Assembly: GCA_018365455.1 (NCBI GenBank)
Contig: JAGZJZ010000014.1
Coordinates: forward strand, 79,412-143,411
Length of the DNA stretch: 64,000 nucleotides
Direction of reading: 5' to 3'
Source of the DNA: Clostridiales bacterium
GTDB taxonomy: Bacteria > Bacillota > Clostridia > Lachnospirales > Lachnospiraceae
Notes under the pieces: generated by a model
What the model saw: the letters and a program-made list of their open reading frames with translations, nothing else
Databases searched by the model: none
Told to the model about the DNA's origin: nothing
Translations under genes and position numbers: made by a program
In this document: positions 43,761-52,475 of the stretch, in pieces
How the letters are laid out: every line of letters begins with the position of its first letter
How positions within the stretch are numbered: position 1 is the stretch's first letter

Positions 43761-44936
43761 CTACTCCTGCACCTTTACCCACTGCCTGCTGCCCGCAGAT
43801 TTTGCAACCGCGTCACAAACTTTCTCAACTCCATAACCCACAGAAAATCTGGTGGAAGGCTGCTCTTTGTTCACAATTGCACTGACAAAATCAAACATTT
43901 CAATTGCTTTCAACTCTCCATAACCAATATTCATGCCCGGGATATTCCAGGTTGCATCTCCATAAAAATGAGCGGGCCCCGTATAAATCGTTTTAAATCC
44001 ACGCCTGTCATCGGGATCATTAGCCCAGCAAACCTGCAGCTCATTCAGCCTTTCATAGTTAAAGCATACGCTGCCAAGTGTTCCGTGAAGTTCCACCGTT
44101 ATAAAATTATTTCTTCCCCATGCATTTCTGGTAGCTTCAATGCTTCCCACTGCCCCGCTCTTAAAACGAACCAGGAAAGAAGCTTCATCGTCTACATCCA
44201 CCGGCTCTTTCCTAGCATTGGAATCCATTTTAACTGTCCCAAGAAGGTCTGTCCCCCCCTCCTGTACCGGTCTTTCTGTGATATACGTCTGCATCATTGA
44301 TACTACTTCATCCATGTCACCTGCCAGATACTGAGCGATATCGATCACATGGGATGCAATGTCTCCCAAGGTACCTGCTCCGGCTATTTTTTTCTGGAAT
44401 CTCCAGGACAATGGTGAAGAAGGATCTGCACACCAGCTTTGCAGATAGGTGCATCTTACATTCAATATTCTGCCAAGGGAACCTTCGTCGATAAATTTTT
44501 TCGCCAGAACCAGCGCCGGCACTCTGCGGTACTGATATGCATTCATGCTGATAATTCCCTGTTTCGCCGCTTCTTCTGCTGCTTCCGCCATTTTTTCTGC
44601 GTCTTCCAAAGTAGATGCAATGGGTTTTTCACAGATCACATGTTTCCCTGCTTTCAGAGCTGCAATCGCAATTTCAGCATGTGCGTTGTTTGGCGTACAG
44701 ATACTTACTACATCAATTTCAGGATCCTGAATAATCTCCCGGTAATCGGAACAGCATTTTTCAAAACCAAATCTTTCTTTTGCATCTGCTGCAATCTCCG
44801 GCACAATATCACATATTGTTTTCATCACAGGCATTGCCGGTGCCGGCCAAAACAGCTTTGGCATATTGGAATACCCTACTACATGTGCTTTACCCATAAA
44901 TCCTGCACCTATTAAACCTACATTTAATTTTTTCAT
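43761..44936 (-). CDS. Gfo/Idh/MocA-family NAD(P)-dependent sugar oxidoreductase
   Basis: The 391 residues have an N-terminal Rossmann fold with GLIGAGFMGKAH. The family motif CEKPIA (~95-101) carries the catalytic Lys. The substrate domain includes RRVPALVLAKKFIDEG and the GDIASHVIDIAQY region, whose His is typical of the active site. It oxidises a ring hydroxyl of a sugar or cyclitol. It is the last gene of the operon isomerase-binding protein-ATPase-permease-oxidoreductase and has a close paralogue at 51070 in the divergent operon. The exact substrate is unknown. Confidence 0.9.
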   Translation of the reverse strand: MKKLNVGLIGAGFMGKAHVVGYSNMPKLFWPAPAMPVMKTICDIVPEIAADAKERFGFEKCCSDYREIIQDPEIDVVSICTPNNAHAEIAIAALKAGKHVICEKPIASTLEDAEKMAEAAEEAAKQGIISMNAYQYRRVPALVLAKKFIDEGSLGRILNVRCTYLQSWCADPSSPLSWRFQKKIAGAGTLGDIASHVIDIAQYLAGDMDEVVSMMQTYITERPVQEGGTDLLGTVKMDSNARKEPVDVDDEASFLVRFKSGAVGSIEATRNAWGRNNFITVELHGTLGSVCFNYERLNELQVCWANDPDDRRGFKTIYTGPAHFYGDATWNIPGMNIGYGELKAIEMFDFVSAIVNKEQPSTRFSVGYGVEKVCDAVAKSAGSRQWVKVQE

Positions 44937-45004
44937 TGTCCTATACCTCTCTTATTATGTTTTCTTTGTTCCATATGTTATCAAATTTTTACGTACAATT
45001 ATTT

Positions 45005-45970
45005 TCAGTTCTTTTTTTTCTGAGCCAGGTTGCTCAGAGCAACCGCAATCACGATAATTGCGCCTTTTACAATTGTCTGCTGGGCGGTGCTAAGCCCCGC
45101 CAGAATCAATGCGTTGTTAATTAATCCCATGAGTATTGATCCAAACAAGGCACCGATTACAGATCCCGTTCCACCGGACATAGAGGTACCGCCCAGTACA
45201 ACAGCCGCGATTACAGACATCTCGTCTCCGTCTCCATAAGAATAACGTCCTGCCTGAAGACGCGCTGCATACATGATGCCCGAAAATGCTGCAAATGCGC
45301 CGGACATAATAAATGCGGTGATCTTGACTTTTACGGTATTTATTCCACTATACCCTGCCGAAACTTCATTCCCGCCTGTGGCAAGTGTATGGCGCCCAAA
45401 TGCTGTTTTATTAAATATCAGTATGCCGATTATGTAAAATAACACCGTCCATAGAATCAAAACCGGAATGCCTGCTATATTTCCCACTCCGAAGATAAAA
45501 TTAAACCCTGCATTTTCAATGGGAACTGCTGCCGTTTCCGTTATCCACATGGCACTTCCCCGAACCACCTGCATCATACCCATCGTAGCCAAAAATGCCG
45601 GCAGGCGAAGCTTTGTAATCAAAACACCGTTTACAAGGCCTACCAGACAACCAAATCCAAGTCCGGCTGCCAAAGCGAGCAGAATAGAGTTGGTACTCTT
45701 CAGGATCAGTGACACGATCATCGCAGTCATTGCCGCTACCGCACCAACCGTCAAATCAATCTGTCCGGCAGCCATAACAAAGGTACAGGCTACTGCCATA
45801 ACAGATATCATTGCCGTCTGCCTTAAGACATTCATCAGGTTATTTGCACCTAAAAACCCCTTATTTCCCAGCGTAATGCCAAAAACAATAAATACGGCAA
45901 CAAAGATAATGTAAACCATATACTTATCCCATTGCAAATTTAAAAGTCTATTCCCCTTTTTGGATTGCAT
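45005..45970 (-). CDS. Ribose-type (CUT2) ABC transporter permease
   Basis: The 321 residues have 8-10 membrane helices and the RbsC-like stretches TFVMAAGQIDLTVGAVAAM and ATGGNEVSAGYSGINTVKVK. It overlaps the ATPase gene by 23 bp. It imports the ligand captured by the 47511 binding protein. CUT2 permeases usually take up pentoses, inositols or related monosaccharides. Confidence 0.92.
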   Translation of the reverse strand: MQSKKGNRLLNLQWDKYMVYIIFVAVFIVFGITLGNKGFLGANNLMNVLRQTAMISVMAVACTFVMAAGQIDLTVGAVAAMTAMIVSLILKSTNSILLALAAGLGFGCLVGLVNGVLITKLRLPAFLATMGMMQVVRGSAMWITETAAVPIENAGFNFIFGVGNIAGIPVLILWTVLFYIIGILIFNKTAFGRHTLATGGNEVSAGYSGINTVKVKITAFIMSGAFAAFSGIMYAARLQAGRYSYGDGDEMSVIAAVVLGGTSMSGGTGSVIGALFGSILMGLINNALILAGLSTAQQTIVKGAIIVIAVALSNLAQKKKN

Positions 45971-47453
45971 ACTGTAACTCCTCCTCTGCTTTTATCTCTT
46001 TACGTTCTATTTCTCCTGTAATCCTTCCATCATACAGGATTATAATACGGTCGCAGACCGCCATCAGCTCTGTCAATTCCGAGGACACGAAAATTACTCC
46101 CTTTCCCGCATCAGCAAAATTGCGGATCAGTTCAATAATTTCCGTCTTTGCTCCAATATCCACACCGGCTGTTGGCTCATCCAGCATCATGATCTGAGGA
46201 TTCATATTCAGCCATTTGGCAATTACCACTTTTTGCTGATTTCCACCGGACAGCAGATTAATTCTCTTCTGTATGCCGTCCGTGATAATGTTCAGCTGCT
46301 CAACGTTCTTTTCCACCATTTCATTTGCCGCTGTTTCATCAACCAGAATCTTCTTCTTTCTCAGTTTGGTTACAATGGGCAAAATAGCATTTTCCTTAAC
46401 AGAATGAATCAGCACCAGCCCCTGTTTCCGCCTGTCCTCCGGAATCAATGCGAAACCTGCTTTAACAGCATCCCTGGTATTTTTCACTTCAATTACTTCT
46501 CCGTTTAGCAGGATCGTACCGCTTTCTTTCTTCCTTACGCCAAACAAAGTTTCCAGAATTTCCGTTCTTCCGCTTCCCATCAGTCCGGCAAAACCCAGGA
46601 TTTCACCTTTTTTAAGGGAGAAGGAAATATCCTTAAGCTTACTGTTAATATTTAAATGCTGAACCGTCAGCATATCCGCACCCTTTTTATCATATTCCCG
46701 CTCTATCCAATCGAACTTTTTATTCACACCTGCTCCGCCGATCATATGGGTAATAATATCATCCAGGGTCATATTACGGATTGCATCGGTATGTACAATG
46801 ACGCCGTCCCTTAAAATGGTAATAGAGTCCGCAATCTGCATAATCTCATTCATCCGGTGGGAAATATACACCATGGATACCCCTTTTTCTTTCAAATCCC
46901 GTATCATTTTAAATAATTCTGCCGTCTCGGAATCCGAAAGCGCCGCTGTTGGCTCATCCAAAACCAGGATACGTGCCTGCTTGGAAACTGCTTTGGCAAT
47001 CTCAATCATCTGGCTCATACCTACACTGAGTTTATTCACCGGAATATCCGGATCCGCAACTATGTCCAGCTCATCCAATACTTCCTTAGTTTTTTGATTC
47101 ATATAAGCAGTATCCCGGATACCATGTCTGGTTACTTCTTCTCCCAGAAATATATTTTCCGCCACTGTCATTGTCTGTACCAGTGACAGTTCCTGAAAAA
47201 TCATGGCAATCCCGTTATCCTTTGCATCATGGGTGCTGTGAATCATAACCTGTTTGTCATCTATATAAATCTCCCCATCGTCCCTGGTGTAGACGCCTGT
47301 CATAATCTTCATCAGCGTAGATTTACCGGCACCATTTCCACCCACCAGAGCATGTACCTCTCCTTTTGCAAGGGAGAAGTCCACACCCTTTAGGACCGAT
47401 ACGGCTCCAAAGGACTTTTTGATTCCTTTTAGTTCTAATACATATTGACTCAT
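45948..47453 (-). CDS. Ribose-type ABC transporter ATPase (two ATPase domains)
   Basis: The protein is about 501 residues, with the RbsA/MglA layout of two nucleotide-binding domains. Domain 1 has Walker A GGNGAGKST, signature LSVGMSQMIEIAKAV and Walker B ILVLDEPTAALS. Domain 2 has the degenerate GLMGSGRTE loop usual for the second site, signature LLSGGNQQKVVIAKWL and MLDEPTAGVD. The ATG at 47453 follows GGAGG by 5 nt; the longer start at 47480 lacks a site. It drives the 45005 permease. Confidence 0.93.
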   Translation of the reverse strand: MSQYVLELKGIKKSFGAVSVLKGVDFSLAKGEVHALVGGNGAGKSTLMKIMTGVYTRDDGEIYIDDKQVMIHSTHDAKDNGIAMIFQELSLVQTMTVAENIFLGEEVTRHGIRDTAYMNQKTKEVLDELDIVADPDIPVNKLSVGMSQMIEIAKAVSKQARILVLDEPTAALSDSETAELFKMIRDLKEKGVSMVYISHRMNEIMQIADSITILRDGVIVHTDAIRNMTLDDIITHMIGGAGVNKKFDWIEREYDKKGADMLTVQHLNINSKLKDISFSLKKGEILGFAGLMGSGRTEILETLFGVRKKESGTILLNGEVIEVKNTRDAVKAGFALIPEDRRKQGLVLIHSVKENAILPIVTKLRKKKILVDETAANEMVEKNVEQLNIITDGIQKRINLLSGGNQQKVVIAKWLNMNPQIMMLDEPTAGVDIGAKTEIIELIRNFADAGKGVIFVSSELTELMAVCDRIIILYDGRITGEIERKEIKAEEELQYAIQKGE

Positions 47454-47510
47454 ATTGACCTCCATGTATATCACAGGCACCTTTCATGCGACCTGTGAAT
47501 ATTAACTGAG

Positions 47511-48746
47511 TTACTCCTTGTATGCATCCTTCAGGAAGTCCGGTGCCGGTACATGATATACGTCTTCGTATGCCTGAAGTATATTGGATTGATCTACTCT
47601 TTTTGCCGGAACTGCCACATATGCAGGAACCTCTTTTCCCAGAAGTGCATATGCCGCCATATTGGCTTCTGCCACACCCTGATCATAGGGAAGCTGTGCA
47701 CCAAGTCCTAATATTTTTCCTGCAGCGATCTCTTTTGCCACATTATTACCCAAATCAATGGTAGCCAGAAGAATATCATCCCTGCCTGCGGCGCGTAATG
47801 CAGACAGCACCCCTTCACAGGGGATATCCCAATGGGCAAAAATAGCCTGGATGTCCGGATTCTGTGTCAGCATGGCATCCGCTACCACATCGCAGCTATT
47901 CTCATCCTGGAATCCCATTTTAGATACGATCTCAATATTTGGATATTTTTCTTCCATGGTTTTTTCAAATGCTTCCAGCCTCTGATTGGTCACAAAGAAA
48001 TCCACATCATAATAGACTATACCTATTTTTCCCTCGCCATTTAAAGCCTCTCCGATCAAATCTGCTGCAATCACTCCGTTCCCGTAGTTATCTGCAGAAA
48101 CACTGCCTACATAGTTTTCGCCAGCCTTAAAACCTTTTGGCACATTATCCATAAATACCAGTTTCGTACCCGCATCGGCAACACGCTGGAATGCATCTGC
48201 TGTGGCAGTGGCATCTGTGGGAATACTAACGAGAACATCCGGGTTTTTTGCCATAATGGTTTCAATATCAGCCACCTGCTGTTCGGCTGAGAAGTTAGCG
48301 TCTGTTGTAGCTGCAATTTCAATGCCAAGCTCTGCAAACCGGTCCGTCAACCCTTTTAGCTGGGAAGTCGACCAGTCATTTCCGCCATAGTGGAAAGAAA
48401 TGGCCGCCGTATATTTGCCTTCCTTCACTTTAGCAATCTCCTCCTCCGTCAGTGTCAATTCACTGGCTGGGGTGGCAGTTTCTCCGTTTGGACCCGTGGA
48501 AAGGATCTCTCCGGTTCCGGAGACAGCACCTCCATTCGTTTCATCTGTATCATCTGCTTTTTCAACTGCATCGTTTTTGGCCTTATCTGCGCCGGCTGTT
48601 TCCTTCTCCTCTGACTGTGCAGAAGTTCCTGCGGCTGTTTCCTTATTTCCCTCTGTTGTATTCACCGTATCGGTTGTCGTGCTGCATGCCGCCAAAGAGC
48701 AAACCATAACTGCGGATAATAATACACTTAATATTTTCTTCTTCAT
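47511..48746 (-). CDS. Ribose-type solute-binding lipoprotein
   Basis: The 411 residues start with a lipoprotein signal (lipobox LAAC at ~18-21), then a long Thr/Glu/Lys-rich linker (to ~100), then an RbsB-like binding domain (~115-405: YTAAISFHYGGNDW, IPTDATATADAF, MDNVPKGF, DVFF-like YYDVDFFVTNQR, QLPYDQGVAEANMAAYALLGK). The binding domain is homologous to the C-terminal domain of the 41627 regulator. It captures the sugar outside the cell for the CUT2 importer. Confidence 0.92.
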   Translation of the reverse strand: MKKKILSVLLSAVMVCSLAACSTTTDTVNTTEGNKETAAGTSAQSEEKETAGADKAKNDAVEKADDTDETNGGAVSGTGEILSTGPNGETATPASELTLTEEEIAKVKEGKYTAAISFHYGGNDWSTSQLKGLTDRFAELGIEIAATTDANFSAEQQVADIETIMAKNPDVLVSIPTDATATADAFQRVADAGTKLVFMDNVPKGFKAGENYVGSVSADNYGNGVIAADLIGEALNGEGKIGIVYYDVDFFVTNQRLEAFEKTMEEKYPNIEIVSKMGFQDENSCDVVADAMLTQNPDIQAIFAHWDIPCEGVLSALRAAGRDDILLATIDLGNNVAKEIAAGKILGLGAQLPYDQGVAEANMAAYALLGKEVPAYVAVPAKRVDQSNILQAYEDVYHVPAPDFLKDAYKE

Positions 48747-48775
48747 CTTATCTTTCCACCTCGTGCTTTCTTTGA

Positions 48776-49591
48776 TTACAGTAGTTTTCCTTTTAAATAC
48801 TGGTAAGATGTCTCACATGCTTCACAGGGATCTCCGGAATACCCGTCAATCTCTACCAGCCAGTCGCTATCATACCCCTTATCCTTTAAATAGGAAATAA
48901 TTTCTTCCAGGTTGATGCTACCCTTTCCTAATGGTACAAACTCTCCGGCTGAATTCAGATCTTTTAAATGCACATATTTTATCCTGTCATAGTACTGCCT
49001 GATCATTTGAAGGGCATCGGATCCTCCGGCTGCCAGGTGGGCAATATCCGGGCAGAAAGAAATGTCCGTTAAGGAAAATAATTTATGGATCTGATCCGGT
49101 TTCTCCGCCAGTGATCCCAAATGGGGATGATAGCTGGGTATTAAACCATATTCCGAAATAATTGCAGCAGCCTGATCAATCCCTTTTGCCAATCTGGGAT
49201 AATCCTCTTCCCGGATACCGGAACCGTGTACCGATCCGCCTCCCAATACAATATGCTTAGCTCCCAGCTGCCGGGCAATGGAAGTAACTTCTTTTATTTT
49301 ATACAGTTCATCTTCCAAAGCATCCTCATAAATAAAATGGCATCCTGCATAAACCCCTAAAACAGATACACCGTATTTACTGCAGATATCCAAAAATTTT
49401 CCCGGATCATCTTTGTAAGCTCGTATATTGCCCTCAAATATTTCTATGTATCGGTATCCCCTGGCTGCAATTTTAGAAATTGCGTCTTCATCATCACACA
49501 TCGTTACGTAACCTACATCCTTCATGCTGGTAACGCCGCCTCCATCACCTGTCAATGGACCAAATGCATTTGTCATGTATCCTAGTTTCAT
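48776..49591 (-). CDS. Sugar phosphate isomerase/epimerase-type TIM-barrel protein
   Basis: The protein is about 271 residues of the AP endonuclease 2-like / xylose isomerase-like TIM barrel family. Signs are GYRYIEIFEGN, IPSYHPHLG, SFCPDIAHLAAGG and KYVHLKDLN, whose His/Asp/Glu residues bind a divalent metal. The IolE/IolH and ketose epimerase groups share this fold. I chose ATG 49591 (GGAG 8 nt upstream) over the longer frame from 49633, which runs almost into the operator. It is the first gene of the leftward importer operon. Confidence 0.85.
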   Translation of the reverse strand: MKLGYMTNAFGPLTGDGGGVTSMKDVGYVTMCDDEDAISKIAARGYRYIEIFEGNIRAYKDDPGKFLDICSKYGVSVLGVYAGCHFIYEDALEDELYKIKEVTSIARQLGAKHIVLGGGSVHGSGIREEDYPRLAKGIDQAAAIISEYGLIPSYHPHLGSLAEKPDQIHKLFSLTDISFCPDIAHLAAGGSDALQMIRQYYDRIKYVHLKDLNSAGEFVPLGKGSINLEEIISYLKDKGYDSDWLVEIDGYSGDPCEACETSYQYLKGKLL

Positions 49592-49635
49592 AATAATCCT
49601 CTCCTTTTTCGCTGAATTTTTATTAGTTTTCATTT

Positions 49636-49691
49636 ATTTGCGCAAATTTGTTTTGTGGTTTTATCTTAACTTATCTTTTGTGCATTGTCAA
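49636..49691 (-). promoter_or_regulatory. Promoter of the importer operon with LacI-type operator
   Basis: On the minus strand TTGACA (49686-49691) and TAAGAT (49663-49668) are 17 bp apart. The palindrome ATTTGCGCAAAT (49636-49647) lies ~16 bp downstream of the -10, just past the expected start of transcription, 45 bp before the ATG at 49591. A bound repressor would block the polymerase. Confidence 0.8.
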
Positions 49692-49870
49692 TATTATTTC
49701 TTGATTTTTTCCTCCTAAATCATCACTTTGTATATTTTCCTCAAATTTGTCGTCAAAAATAGGGGCTTTCCTTAACCATTTTTGTGTATTTTTATGATTT
49801 ACCGCTTTTTCCCTTTTTCTTTATTTTTCTGATTCGTCAATTTCAACAGTTTATTGACCTGTTTTTTTCA

Positions 49871-49929
49871 TTGACAAGAAGAGTCATTTCGGTTTATTAT
49901 GGATTCGAAGTAAAATTTGCGCAAATATT
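49871..49929 (+). promoter_or_regulatory. Promoter of the 50144 operon with LacI-type operator
   Basis: TTGACA (49871-49876) and TATTAT (49895-49900) are 18 bp apart. The palindrome AAAATTTGCGCAAATATT (49912-49929, one mismatched pair) sits ~12 bp after the -10. It is the divergent partner of the 49636 site, and the pair could be bridged by one repressor tetramer. The ~180 bp between the two promoters shows no gene. Confidence 0.8.
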
Positions 49930-49980
49930 TTGTATGGTCACTATTCATCAGGTACTCTTCGTGGAATCACAATCAAAGAT

Positions 49981-50108
49981 CCCGCGGAAGTCAAAGACCC
50001 CGCTGCAAGCAACGGGGCATCAAACTGCGCAGCGAGCTGCGGGGTATTTGACCCTCGCGGCAGTCGCCAAGTGGACACGCCAGCGTGTCCGTTTGGCTCG
50101 TTGCTCGC
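49981..50108 (+). repeat. Dispersed structured repeat, copy B
   Basis: An outer stem (CCGCG/CGCGG, TCAAA/TTTGA, ACCCCGC/GCGGGGT) encloses a smaller hairpin. It is followed by the conserved 70-nt second part (50039-50108), which forms a long hairpin around GGACACG-CCAG-CGTGTCC. It ends 35 nt before ATG 50144, inside the 5' leader behind the LacI-controlled promoter. It matches copy A at 21253-21322. Confidence 0.7.
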
Positions 50109-50143
50109 GGAAATAAACACCTTATAAAGAAAGGATGATTGCT

Positions 50144-51058
50144 ATGAAATTAGGATTTGTAACTGCTATATTAGATCATGAAGATTTTAAAGAAGTAGTA
50201 GATACAGCTGCTTCCATTGGATATGAATGCCTGGAAGTTGCCTGCTGGCCTGTGGAAAAAGCATCCAGACGCTATGCCGGCGTAACACATATTGATATCG
50301 AACATCTGAATGAAAAGAAAATCCAGGAAATTAAGGATTATTGCTGTGAAAAAAACGTGGAAATCTCCGCTCTGGCCTATTATCCCAATACGCTTACGGA
50401 AGATCAGGAAAAAAGAAACTACTATATTGAACATTTAAAAAACATGATTTGTGCTGCACCGAAACTTGGTGTACCTATGATTACAACATTTATCGGAAGA
50501 ATGCAGACAAAGACGATCGAAGAAAATCTGATTGAATTTCAAAAGGTATGGACGCCAATTATAGAACTTGCAGAAAAACATAACGTAAAAATTGCGATTG
50601 AAAACTGCCCCATGCTGTTTGGCCCGGATGAGTGGCCGGGCGGACAGAATCTCATGACTACTCCTGCAATCTGGCGAAAAGCATTTTCCCTGATACCCAG
50701 CAGCCATTTTGGGCTTAACTACGATCCCTCACACTTTATCTGGCAGGGCATTGATTATCTGCGGCCGCTTTATGAATTCCGGGAGAAAATTTTTCATGTA
50801 CATTATAAAGATATTAAAATCTATCCGGATAAATTAAAAGATGCCGGTATTATGGCATATCCACTGGATTATATGTCACCAAAGCTACCGGGTCTTGGCG
50901 ATGTGGACTGGGGAAAATATGTGTCCGCACTGACCGACATCGGATATGACGGCTGTTCCTGCATCGAAATTGAAGACAAGGCTTTCGAAGGAACAAAGGA
51001 AAAAATCATCGATTCCCTGAAACTCAGTTACCGCTATATGCGTCAGTTCATCATTTAG
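50144..51058 (+). CDS. Sugar phosphate isomerase/epimerase-type TIM-barrel protein
   Basis: The 304 residues have the same fold family as 48776 but are clearly a separate branch. Metal-site-type segments are visible: KIAIENCPMLFGP (Glu), LNYDPSHFIWQ (Asp, His), FHVHYKDIK (His) and CSCIEIEDK (Glu near the end). The start at 50144 has AAAGG about 8 nt upstream; the ATG at 50135 is directly on the ribosome site. It forms a two-gene operon with the 51070 oxidoreductase. The isomerase/oxidoreductase pairing is seen in inositol and keto-sugar/glycoside pathways. Confidence 0.87.
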   Translation: MKLGFVTAILDHEDFKEVVDTAASIGYECLEVACWPVEKASRRYAGVTHIDIEHLNEKKIQEIKDYCCEKNVEISALAYYPNTLTEDQEKRNYYIEHLKNMICAAPKLGVPMITTFIGRMQTKTIEENLIEFQKVWTPIIELAEKHNVKIAIENCPMLFGPDEWPGGQNLMTTPAIWRKAFSLIPSSHFGLNYDPSHFIWQGIDYLRPLYEFREKIFHVHYKDIKIYPDKLKDAGIMAYPLDYMSPKLPGLGDVDWGKYVSALTDIGYDGCSCIEIEDKAFEGTKEKIIDSLKLSYRYMRQFII

Positions 51059-51069
51059 GAGGAATAACT

Positions 51070-52239
51070 ATGAAAACATTAAATATCGGATTAATCGGAG
51101 CCGGCTTTATGGCAAAAGCCCACTCTATCGCTTATGCAGGAATGCCTATGTTCTTCTGGCCTGCTCCTGCCATCCCGGTCAAAAAAATAATAGCAGACAT
51201 CAATGAAACAGCTGCCAGAGAAGCGGCAGAAAAATTTGCATTTGCATCCTATACCACCGACTGGCACGATATTATCAATGACCCGGATATTGATGTGGTG
51301 GACATCTGCACACCCAACAATGTACATGCTGAAATTGCAATCGCCGCTGCCAGATCAGGAAAACATATTCTGTGTGAAAAACCCCTGTCACTGACTACCA
51401 GTCAGGCAAAAGAGATGTACCTGGCAGCTAAAAATAATCATGTAAAAACTATGGTCGCCTTTAATTACCGCAGAACTCCTGCCGTACAGCTGGCTAAAAA
51501 ATACATAGATGAAGGGGCAATTGGTAAAATTCTGGATTTTCGGGGCACCTACCTGCAGGATTGGTCAGCTGATCCCGATTCCCCCCTTTCCTGGCGGTTT
51601 CAAAAAGACATCTGCGGCAGCGGTGCCTTAGGTGATATCGGTACCCATGTTGTTGATATGCTCCGGTTTCTTGTCGGTGAATTTACCAGCGTGAATGCCC
51701 GGACTGCCACATACATCCCTGACCGTCCGGTGCAATCCGGCCTGTCCGACAGCCTGGGCAATACAAAAGGAGGTGCAGGCAGCATCCGTCAGGCGGTGGA
51801 TGTAGATGACCAGTGCTGCTTTATGGCAGAGTGCGCCAACGGTGCATTCGGTACAATCGAAGCCACCAGAAACGCCTGGGGACGAAATAATTATATTACC
51901 TTTGAAATTCACGGCACCCAAGGCTCTATCTGTTTTAATTATGAACGAAGGGACGAACTTCAGGTGTGCTTTGCCAAAGACGGGGATGACAGACGAGGGT
52001 TCCGTACTGTTTACACGGGTCCCAGCCACCCCTACGGCGAAGGGCTGTGGCCAATTCCGGCACTTGGTATCGGTTATACCGAGACAAAGATCATAGAATG
52101 TAATGATTTTTGCAAAGCTATCGTGCAGGATCAGGAAGTCAGCCCCAATTTCCGGGATGGCTATGCCATTGAACTGATCTCGGATGCTATATTGGAATCC
52201 GCTAAGACAAGGGTATGGACGAAGGTGAAAGAGGTATAA
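51070..52239 (+). CDS. Gfo/Idh/MocA-family oxidoreductase, paralogue of 43761
   Basis: The 389 residues have GLIGAGFMAKAH (cofactor loop), CEKPLS (catalytic Lys) and GDIGTHVVDMLRF (active-site His). Long shared blocks such as FWPAPA, ICTPNN, ATRNAWGRNN and FNYER show recent common descent with the 43761 enzyme. Two such enzymes can oxidise and later reduce the same pathway intermediates, as in 3-keto-glycoside routes (inference). AGGAGG precedes the ATG, 11 bp after the isomerase gene. A rod-like hairpin follows. Confidence 0.9.
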   Translation: MKTLNIGLIGAGFMAKAHSIAYAGMPMFFWPAPAIPVKKIIADINETAAREAAEKFAFASYTTDWHDIINDPDIDVVDICTPNNVHAEIAIAAARSGKHILCEKPLSLTTSQAKEMYLAAKNNHVKTMVAFNYRRTPAVQLAKKYIDEGAIGKILDFRGTYLQDWSADPDSPLSWRFQKDICGSGALGDIGTHVVDMLRFLVGEFTSVNARTATYIPDRPVQSGLSDSLGNTKGGAGSIRQAVDVDDQCCFMAECANGAFGTIEATRNAWGRNNYITFEIHGTQGSICFNYERRDELQVCFAKDGDDRRGFRTVYTGPSHPYGEGLWPIPALGIGYTETKIIECNDFCKAIVQDQEVSPNFRDGYAIELISDAILESAKTRVWTKVKEV

Positions 52240-52244
52240 AAGAT

Positions 52245-52350
52245 AGGATGGAAGGCCACCCAGTGGTATGTTCCTCCCCGGTAAACAGTTTTATGATTAC
52301 AACTGTCTGCCTGGATGGGCGCATATCACTGGATACTTCCATCCTTTTTT
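52245..52350 (+). terminator. Long rod-like hairpin ending in a T run
   Basis: AGGATGGAAG (52245-52254) pairs with CTTCCATCCT (52336-52345). Further in, CCAGTGGTATG pairs with CATATCACTGG, and ACAGTT with AACTGT around the apex. TTTTTT follows. It is far longer (~100 nt) than a normal terminator and may be a palindromic repeat that also terminates the 50144 operon. Confidence 0.65.
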
Positions 52351-52397
52351 ATATCTGAAATGTCAGACATCCCATCTTCTTTATAGCTTTTTTAAAT

Positions 52398-52407
52398 TTT
52401 GCGCAAA
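52398..52407. promoter_or_regulatory. Fourth LacI-type operator-like site
   Basis: TTTGCGCAAA, the perfect core of the other three sites, lies here with an imperfect flank. It is 69 bp before the 52476 ABC transporter gene. No clear -35/-10 can be paired with it, so its function is less certain. Confidence 0.5.
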
Positions 52408-52475
52408 TTACTCATGCAATCCTCCACTCCCTTTTCTATACTGTCTGATATACCAATTGAAAAGGAGATATTGTT

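Noticed and set aside
49784..50127. Open frames across the divergent promoter region and structured repeat
   Set aside because: They cross promoters, the LacI operator and the GC-rich palindromic repeat; the translated sequence has no family features.
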